DNA from: Cloacibacterium sp047601505
GTDB taxonomy: Bacteria > Bacteroidota > Bacteroidia > Flavobacteriales > Weeksellaceae
DNA: 64,000 nucleotides
Direction of reading: 5' to 3'
NCBI RefSeq assembly: GCF_047601505.1
Contig: NZ_JASGJD010000001.1
Span: forward strand, 186,001 to 250,000
Made by a program: the position numbers and the translations under genes. Below the pieces are notes generated by a model. That model saw only the letters and a program-made list of their open reading frames with translations, made no database searches and was not told the origin of the DNA. How positions within the stretch are numbered: position 1 is the stretch's first letter; every line of letters begins with the position of its first letter. Of this stretch, positions 59,021-64,000 are shown piece by piece.

Positions 59021-59560
59021 ATGAATCTAGAGCAGATTATTTCTTCTTGCATACAAAACCAAGCAGTTGCGCAGCGCCAGTTATACCAATATTTGGCTCC
59101 AAAACTGTTTGGTGTTTGCCTTAAATATGCCAGAAATAGCGACGAAGCTAAAGATCATTTACAAGAAAGTTTTTTACTCATTTTTAAGAATTTAAAACAA
59201 TTGTCCGAGAGTTCTAGAATAGATTTTTGGGCAAAAAAAATCACCATTAATTACTGTATTAATCAGTATAAAAAAAATTTAGTTTTTTCTCATCAAGAAG
59301 AATTTTCAGAGTTGGAAGAAGAGCAAAAAATAGAAGAAGAAATCCCCATTGAAGAACTTCTAAAACTAATACAAGAATTACCAGACCAATACCGATTGGT
59401 TTTCAATTTATATGTTTTAGACAATTACAGCCACAAAGAAATTGCCAAAATGCTCGCCATTTCAGAAGGAACCAGCAAATCTAACCTGAGCAGAGCCAAA
59501 ATGATTTTGAAACAAAAAATAATGCAACAACAGAAAAATACGCTTTATCATCATGAATAA
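59021..59560 (+). CDS. ECF-type RNA polymerase sigma factor
   Basis: 179 aa. Region 2 (LFGVCLKYARNSDEAKDHLQ, ESFLLIFKNLKQL) and region 4 (QELPDQYRLVFNLYVLDNYS, HKEIAKMLAISEGTSKSNL) are complete. It resembles the Bacteroidota sigma factors paired with a transmembrane protein that has a short cytoplasmic anti-sigma-like head. The next gene overlaps by eight bases and is such a protein. Confidence 0.92.
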   Translation: MNLEQIISSCIQNQAVAQRQLYQYLAPKLFGVCLKYARNSDEAKDHLQESFLLIFKNLKQLSESSRIDFWAKKITINYCINQYKKNLVFSHQEEFSELEEEQKIEEEIPIEELLKLIQELPDQYRLVFNLYVLDNYSHKEIAKMLAISEGTSKSNLSRAKMILKQKIMQQQKNTLYHHE

Positions 59561-60947
59561 TAAAAAAGACATAGAGCAAATTTTTCAGGAAAAATTAAAA
59601 GATTTTGAAGCAACACCTCCTTCAGAATCTTGGGATTTTATTTCCGAAAAACTTCAAGAAAAGGAAGAAAAGAAAAGAATTATTCCTCTTTTTTGGTTTA
59701 AAACAGCAGCTACAATTTCTAGCATTGCTGCGTTGGTTATTTTAGGACTTTTCTTATTTACCAATGACGAAAAAAACAGCAAAAACAACCATGAGATTAC
59801 ATCAAATTCTGGTAAAACATCAGAATCTAAACCTATAAATTATAACAATTCTTTAGAATCAAACTCAAATCAAAAAAGTTCGGAACAATTAGAAATAAAT
59901 CCTAAAAAAGAAATCATTAAGGAATTTAAAAATGATAATTCAAATACTTTTGCTACCAACCAAATTCTTAAAGAAAATGCTAAATCTTTTGAAAAACATT
60001 TAGCACAAAAAAAGATAGATTTAGCTTTAGAGAAAGATAAAAATAAAGCAAATACAGAAATAAATTATACAAAAACAGACAACAAAACAACGCTTGAAAA
60101 TACAAACAATCAAAACATTGCGTTAGAAAAAATGCAACGCAATGATTCTTTGGTTTTAGCAAAAAATGAACCGGAAAACAATGATATTTTAAACAAAAAA
60201 ATTGAAAAAGAAATTAAAAAAGCAAAGAAAGAAAATAAATTTTCGGTTTCTGCTTTTGCTGCGCCTGTACTTGCTTTTTCGAGCGGAGGTTCTGCTATTG
60301 ACCAAAAACTAGACAACAATAAAAATGTGTATAACGATAACTTGAGTTTTGGTGTAAATGCTGATTATGCAATTACTGAAAAAATAAAATTAAGAAGCGG
60401 AATTCATTATCTCAATTTAAATAATAACACCAAAAATATCAGCTTTGTAAAAACGTCCATTGCTTCTTTAGAAGACCTTTATACGCTTAAAAATGTAAGC
60501 CCGAACAATAATTTGAATAATATTATCATTGCAAACAATCAAGTTTCTGCAGATTTGGCAGCATATTATGGCATGAATAATCTTAACAATGGTGAAATTC
60601 GTCAGGAATTATCTTTTATTGAAGTTCCTTTCGAAATTTCTTATCCTTTATATTCTAAAAAACTAAAAATAAGCTCCGTAACTGGTTTTAGTACTTATTT
60701 TTTAGAAAAAAACAAAATATTTTTAATGTCTGCCAACGGAAATACCGAAATTGGAAAAGCCAATAATATCAACAATATTCATTATAGCGGCAATGTTGGT
60801 TTTAACTTTCAATATTTATTAAAGGGGAAATATAATCTATTTTTAGAACCAGTTTTTAAATACCAAATTAACACATATCAATCTGAAACCACCAACGTAA
60901 AACCATATTTTATTGGAATTTACACAGGTTTTGTTTATCAATTTTAA
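59553..60947 (+). CDS. Membrane protein with cytoplasmic head and outer-membrane beta-barrel-like domain, putative sigma partner
   Basis: 464 aa. Residues 1-45 are cytoplasmic (IEQIFQEKLKDFEATPPSES, W), one membrane helix follows at about 53-70 (AATISSIAALVILGLFLF), then a long Asn/Lys-rich linker (80-220). The last 240 residues alternate like an outer-membrane beta-barrel (VSAFAAPVLAFSSGGSAIDQ, INTYQSETTNVKPYFIGIYT). It thus spans both membranes on paper. Coupling to the sigma-factor gene by overlap suggests it holds the sigma factor at the membrane. Confidence 0.75.
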   Translation: MNNKKDIEQIFQEKLKDFEATPPSESWDFISEKLQEKEEKKRIIPLFWFKTAATISSIAALVILGLFLFTNDEKNSKNNHEITSNSGKTSESKPINYNNSLESNSNQKSSEQLEINPKKEIIKEFKNDNSNTFATNQILKENAKSFEKHLAQKKIDLALEKDKNKANTEINYTKTDNKTTLENTNNQNIALEKMQRNDSLVLAKNEPENNDILNKKIEKEIKKAKKENKFSVSAFAAPVLAFSSGGSAIDQKLDNNKNVYNDNLSFGVNADYAITEKIKLRSGIHYLNLNNNTKNISFVKTSIASLEDLYTLKNVSPNNNLNNIIIANNQVSADLAAYYGMNNLNNGEIRQELSFIEVPFEISYPLYSKKLKISSVTGFSTYFLEKNKIFLMSANGNTEIGKANNINNIHYSGNVGFNFQYLLKGKYNLFLEPVFKYQINTYQSETTNVKPYFIGIYTGFVYQF

Positions 60948-61642
60948 TCTTCACAAGCTCTCCAAACTGCATCATTCTGAGGAACTGGAGCTGTAATTTC
61001 TATATTTTCTTTGGTTACAGGATGTATAAATTCTAATTTTCTGGCATGTAAATTAATTCCACCATCTGAGTTAGAACGTGGCGAACCATATTTTAAATCT
61101 CCTTTTATAGAAACACCAGCTTTGGAAAGTTGCGCTCTTATCTGATGATGACGTCCTGTTTCTAAATCTATTTCCAGAAGGAGATAATTATCTAAAGATT
61201 GGATGAGATGATAAGTAAGAATTGCTTCTTTTGCACCTTCAGTTGGTTTTGTAAAAATGATAGCTTTATTATTTTTCTCGTTTTTTTTGAGATAATGCAC
61301 CAATCTTTGTGATTGCGGAATCATTTCTTTGGCTACAACTGCCCAATACGTTTTCTTAATCTCGCGGTTTTTCACCATTTGAGTAAGTCTAGAAAGCGCT
61401 TTGGAAGTTTTAGCATAAACTACCAAACCAGAAGTAGGTCTATCTATACGATGAACCAAACCAAGAAAAACATTTCCAGGCTTGTTTTCTCTAACTTTGA
61501 TAAAATTTTTGATGGAATCCAATAAAGATTCATCGCCAGTTTTATCACCTTGAACCAATTGCCCCACTTTTTTGTTGATAACAAGAAGATGATTATCTTC
61601 AAAGAGGATTTGTTCTTTTCCAAAATCTTTATAATTCATCAA
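60944..61642 (-). CDS. RluA-family pseudouridine synthase
   Basis: 232 aa. The catalytic motif HRIDRPTSGLVVYAK (Asp about residue 65) is in place; the HLHARK-like segment and GLVHRIDRP agree with RluA/RluC/RluD enzymes. There is no N-terminal S4 domain, so it resembles RluA or TruC more than RluD. The exact RNA target is not readable. It converges with the membrane-barrel gene, overlapping by four bases, and is followed upstream by two co-oriented genes. Confidence 0.88.
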   Translation of the reverse strand: MMNYKDFGKEQILFEDNHLLVINKKVGQLVQGDKTGDESLLDSIKNFIKVRENKPGNVFLGLVHRIDRPTSGLVVYAKTSKALSRLTQMVKNREIKKTYWAVVAKEMIPQSQRLVHYLKKNEKNNKAIIFTKPTEGAKEAILTYHLIQSLDNYLLLEIDLETGRHHQIRAQLSKAGVSIKGDLKYGSPRSNSDGGINLHARKLEFIHPVTKENIEITAPVPQNDAVWRACED

Positions 61643-61968
61643 TCTCTTTTTATATCATTTACATGAAAAATAGTAATTACAAAACCCAATAAAAGCGAAA
61701 TATTTTTAATTGACAAAAATGTTTCATTTTGTTGTGAAAACATTACTCCTGCTATTGTTCCAATTCCTGATAAAACCAATAAAATCTTTACGGTTTTTCC
61801 GCTAAACATTGTTGCTTCTACCATCAACGATAATCCCATCAGAATGTAAAACAACTTTTGATATAAAAAATCATTCGTTTCTACCGAAAAGATTGGCAAC
61901 CAGCACAATAAAAGACTAATAGCCGTTGCGAAAAATAATAAACCTAAAATTAAAGAATTCAATTTCAT
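61639..61968 (-). CDS. Hypothetical four-helix membrane protein
   Basis: 109 aa with four hydrophobic segments (LILGLLFFATAISLLLCWLP, LFYILMGLSLMVEATMF, ILLVLSGIGTIAGVMF, ISLLLGFVITIFHV) and very short loops. No family is recognised. It overlaps the panB stop at its start and the pseudouridine synthase start at its end, so panB, this gene and the synthase probably form one operon. Confidence 0.72.
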   Translation of the reverse strand: MKLNSLILGLLFFATAISLLLCWLPIFSVETNDFLYQKLFYILMGLSLMVEATMFSGKTVKILLVLSGIGTIAGVMFSQQNETFLSIKNISLLLGFVITIFHVNDIKRD

Positions 61969-62783
61969 TAGTAACTTTCTTCTTGATTAGGAAAAGATAC
62001 CTCTTTTACATCTTTAACGTATTGAGAAACGGCACCTGTAATTTCGGAATACAAATCTAAATATCTTCTGAGAAATTTAGGCGAAAAACCTTTATTCATA
62101 CCTACCATATCATGAAATACCAAAACCTGGCCGTCGCAATCTGAACCTGCACCAATTCCTATTGTTGGGATGCTTATACTTTCGGTAACTTTTTTTGCTA
62201 GTTTTGCAGGAATTTTTTCCAAAACAACAGCAAAACATCCCAATTCTTCTAATATTTTAGCATCTTTCAGCAGTTTTTCTGCTTCTGCATCTTCTTTTGC
62301 TCTTACTTTATACGTTCCGAACTGGTAAATACTTTGAGGCGTAAGTCCAAGATGTCCCATTACAGGAATTCCTGCATTTACTAATCTTGAAACAGATTCT
62401 GCAATTTCTTCGCCTCCTTCAATTTTAAGTGCATGTGCTCCAGATTCTTTCATCATTCTAACCCCAGATTCTAAAGCTTTTTGAGGGTCTGACTGATAAG
62501 TACCAAAAGGCAAATCTGCCACTACTAAAGCTCTATCTACACCTCTCACTACACATTGAGAATGGTAAATCATTTGGTCTAAAGTTATAGGAAGCGTAGT
62601 TTCGTGACCTGCCATTACATTAGAAGCAGAATCACCAATCAAAACGGCATCTACGCCACCTGCATCTACCATTTTGGCAGTTGTATAATCATACGCAGTA
62701 AGCATCGTAATCTTTTCCTTGTCGAATTTCATTTTACGCAAGGTTTCTGTGGTTACTTTTTTTATTTCAGAATGTACAGACAT
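61968..62783 (-). CDS. panB: 3-methyl-2-oxobutanoate hydroxymethyltransferase
   Basis: 271 aa. Motifs of the PEP/pyruvate-like TIM barrel: MLTAYDYTTAKMVDAGGVDA, IGDSASNVMAGHETTLPITL, ALKIEGGEE, GHLGLTPQSIYQFGTYKV, and PTIGIGAGSDCDGQVLVFHD. It makes ketopantoate, the first committed step to pantothenate and CoA. No panC or panD lies next to it here. Confidence 0.96.
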   Translation of the reverse strand: MSVHSEIKKVTTETLRKMKFDKEKITMLTAYDYTTAKMVDAGGVDAVLIGDSASNVMAGHETTLPITLDQMIYHSQCVVRGVDRALVVADLPFGTYQSDPQKALESGVRMMKESGAHALKIEGGEEIAESVSRLVNAGIPVMGHLGLTPQSIYQFGTYKVRAKEDAEAEKLLKDAKILEELGCFAVVLEKIPAKLAKKVTESISIPTIGIGAGSDCDGQVLVFHDMVGMNKGFSPKFLRRYLDLYSEITGAVSQYVKDVKEVSFPNQEESY

Positions 62784-62811
62784 TTTGTATTTATTTTTAA
62801 TTTAATGCTAT

Positions 62812-62836
62812 AAAAAAAAGTCGACCAAAAGCCGAC
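62812..62836 (-). terminator. Terminator of the Crp/Fnr-type gene
   Basis: On the minus strand GTCGGCTTTTGGTCGAC is followed by eight T. It lies 25 bases after the stop. Confidence 0.85.
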
Positions 62837-62860
62837 ATTTAAATTTTTCAATTTTAAATT

Positions 62861-63574
62861 CTAAAGAACTACGTGACCTAGTTTTTTTAGTTTTTCGTGG
62901 TTTAGAATTTTTATATTTCTGCCTTCTACAGCAATGTAATCGTCTTGTTTAAACTCAGAGATTAATCTAATTGCACTTTCTGTAGCGGTACCAATTAAGT
63001 TTGCAATTTCTTCTCTTGTTAGAGAAATTCTGATAAAACCTTCTGGGTCTGTTCCTAATTTCTGCTCTAAAAGTAAAAGAACTTCTGCCAATCTTTCTCT
63101 TACTGTTTTCTGTGCAAGGAAAGTTACAGTATTAGAACTTTCTCCCAATTCAAAAGAAATTTTTTGAAGCATGGCATAAGAAAGTTGAGAATCTACTTCT
63201 AAAAGGTGTAAAAAAACATCAGTCGGGATAAAAATCGCTTGCAAATCACTCATTGCTTCTGCTGTTGCTTGGTAAGCTTCACCTATCAAAAGTGCTCTAT
63301 AGCCAATAATATCTCCTTCTTTTATAAATCTTAAGATTTGTTCTTTTCTATTGAACCCTAATTTGTAGAGCTTAGCAGTTCCATTTTCTATGAAATAAAC
63401 TCCATCTACATTGTTACCTTCCTCAAAAAGAGCTTCTCCTTTATTGAAGAAAACTGTTTTTCTTGCTTCTATGTATTTATTATAATCTTCTTTAGATAAA
63501 ATCTCTTTGAAAGACTTGTCATTAAAAACACTAAGGAATTTACTTTCTATGAACTGTTGCTTCTCTAACGACAT
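62861..63574 (-). CDS. Crp/Fnr-family transcription factor without Fe-S cysteines
   Basis: 237 aa. Cyclic-nucleotide-binding-like beta-roll in residues about 20-125 (GEALFEEGNNVDGVYFIENG, GDIIGYRALLIGEAYQATAE), then a winged HTH (ISLTREEIANLIGTATESAI). It contains no Cys, so it cannot carry the oxygen-sensing cluster of classical Fnr. It is divergent from a CcoI/FixI-type copper ATPase gene, the usual neighbour in flavobacteria, so control of the cbb3 oxidase cluster is likely. The effector molecule is unknown. Confidence 0.9.
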   Translation of the reverse strand: MSLEKQQFIESKFLSVFNDKSFKEILSKEDYNKYIEARKTVFFNKGEALFEEGNNVDGVYFIENGTAKLYKLGFNRKEQILRFIKEGDIIGYRALLIGEAYQATAEAMSDLQAIFIPTDVFLHLLEVDSQLSYAMLQKISFELGESSNTVTFLAQKTVRERLAEVLLLLEQKLGTDPEGFIRISLTREEIANLIGTATESAIRLISEFKQDDYIAVEGRNIKILNHEKLKKLGHVVL

Positions 63575-63655
63575 AAGAATTAAGGTATATAGTTATATGA
63601 TATTAGTCAGCGAAAATACGAATTTTTTAAAATTTATCATAATATATTTTTGTAT

Positions 63656-63663
63656 TATTTTTG
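63656..63663 (+). promoter_or_regulatory. Promoter -7 element for the CcoI-type gene
   Basis: TATTTTTG matches TAnnTTTG and predicts a start close to the ATG at 63680. A second possible element (TATTTTTG) overlaps at 63645-63652. The 105-base gap also holds the divergent Crp/Fnr-type promoter. Confidence 0.5.
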
Positions 63664-63679
63664 CATATTTATTAATTAC

Positions 63680-64000
63680 ATGACAGAAAATTGTTTCCAC
63701 TGCGGACAAGAAATACAAAAAGATAGAATTTCATTCGATGAAAAGGCGTTTTGCTGTAACGGATGCAAATCTGTTTACGAGATTTTAAATGCAAATAATC
63801 TAGGAAATTTTTATGAACTCAATAAAAGTTCAGGGATAAGACCAGACGAAAGTTCCACACAGTTTGATTATCTTGATACACCAGAAATTTTTGAAAAAGT
63901 GGTAGATTTTTCGGAAGGAAACACCACTGTTATCACTTTCAAAATCCCAGTTATACATTGTAGCTCTTGCATTTGGCTTTTAGAAAGCTTAAGCGACCTT
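63680..64000 (+). CDS. CcoI/FixI-type copper-translocating P-type ATPase, N-terminal part (cut by window edge)
   Basis: 107 codons are visible and the gene runs off the right edge. The N-terminus carries a Cys-rich metal-binding domain (NCFHCGQEI, FCCNGCKSVYEIL), typical of the ATPases linked to cbb3 oxidase assembly. A second motif, HCSSCIWLLE, is the heavy-metal-associated CxxC. It should export Cu for oxidase assembly. It probably opens the cco cluster, with the divergent Crp/Fnr-type gene as regulator. Confidence 0.9.
   Translation, partial: MTENCFHCGQEIQKDRISFDEKAFCCNGCKSVYEILNANNLGNFYELNKSSGIRPDESSTQFDYLDTPEIFEKVVDFSEGNTTVITFKIPVIHCSSCIWLLESLSDL

Overview
The window looks like chromosomal DNA of a low-GC member of the Flavobacteriia, most like the Weeksellaceae (Chryseobacterium or Cloacibacterium relatives). 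The signs are Bacteroidota-type promoters (TTTG about 19-20 bases before TAnnTTTG), AGA as the usual arginine codon, TonB-dependent receptors, a type IX sorting tail, many SPII lipoproteins, and families typical of this group (DUF6705, HU-CCDC81, REP-associated tyrosine transposase remnants). No tRNA, rRNA or CRISPR array was seen.

Layout. 1-4726 (minus) is the end of a capsule/exopolysaccharide operon: Wzc-like N-terminus, Wza-like lipoprotein, WecA-like initiating transferase, EpsG-like polymerase and a GT2 glycosyltransferase. 4844-8772 holds a ureohydrolase-fold protein without its metal ligands, and topA. 8919-12373 is a TonB receptor behind a candidate cysteine-codon attenuator, followed by a DUF4395 protein. 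12444-31411 is housekeeping: ileS, a DksA-like protein, lspA, trpS, an ECF sigma factor, metK behind a structured leader, the divergent oxyR/katA pair, a crotonase, dCMP-type deaminase, xerD, a Nudix enzyme, a heme-binding protein and an Ig-like lipoprotein. 31472-31788 is a non-coding array with a 21-22 bp period.

32669-41301 is an accessory island and the most interesting part. A full-length lipoprotein ends in a domain with all the residues of a JAMM (JAB1/MPN) metalloprotease. It is followed by an orphan cassette of a second JAMM C-terminus, three further C-terminal tail scraps and at least nine small secreted or lipoprotein partner genes in related families. Long direct repeats, a tandem duplication of about 645 bp and two REP/RAYT-derived mini-elements sit at the breakpoints. 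The design matches polymorphic effector/immunity loci: one expressed N-terminus, swappable C-termini, and a retained set of partners. Toxicity and immunity are inferred, not shown.

41307-64000 returns to core functions: a serine hydrolase, a 2-hydroxyacid dehydrogenase, an acyl-CoA thioesterase, an HU-CCDC81 protein, a type IX cargo protein, a TPP-riboswitch-controlled TonB receptor, two aconitases of different subfamilies side by side, the gnd-zwf-pgl oxidative pentose phosphate operon, two small lipoproteins, an ECF sigma factor with a membrane partner, a pseudouridine synthase, panB, and a Crp/Fnr-type regulator divergent from the start of a CcoI-type copper ATPase gene.
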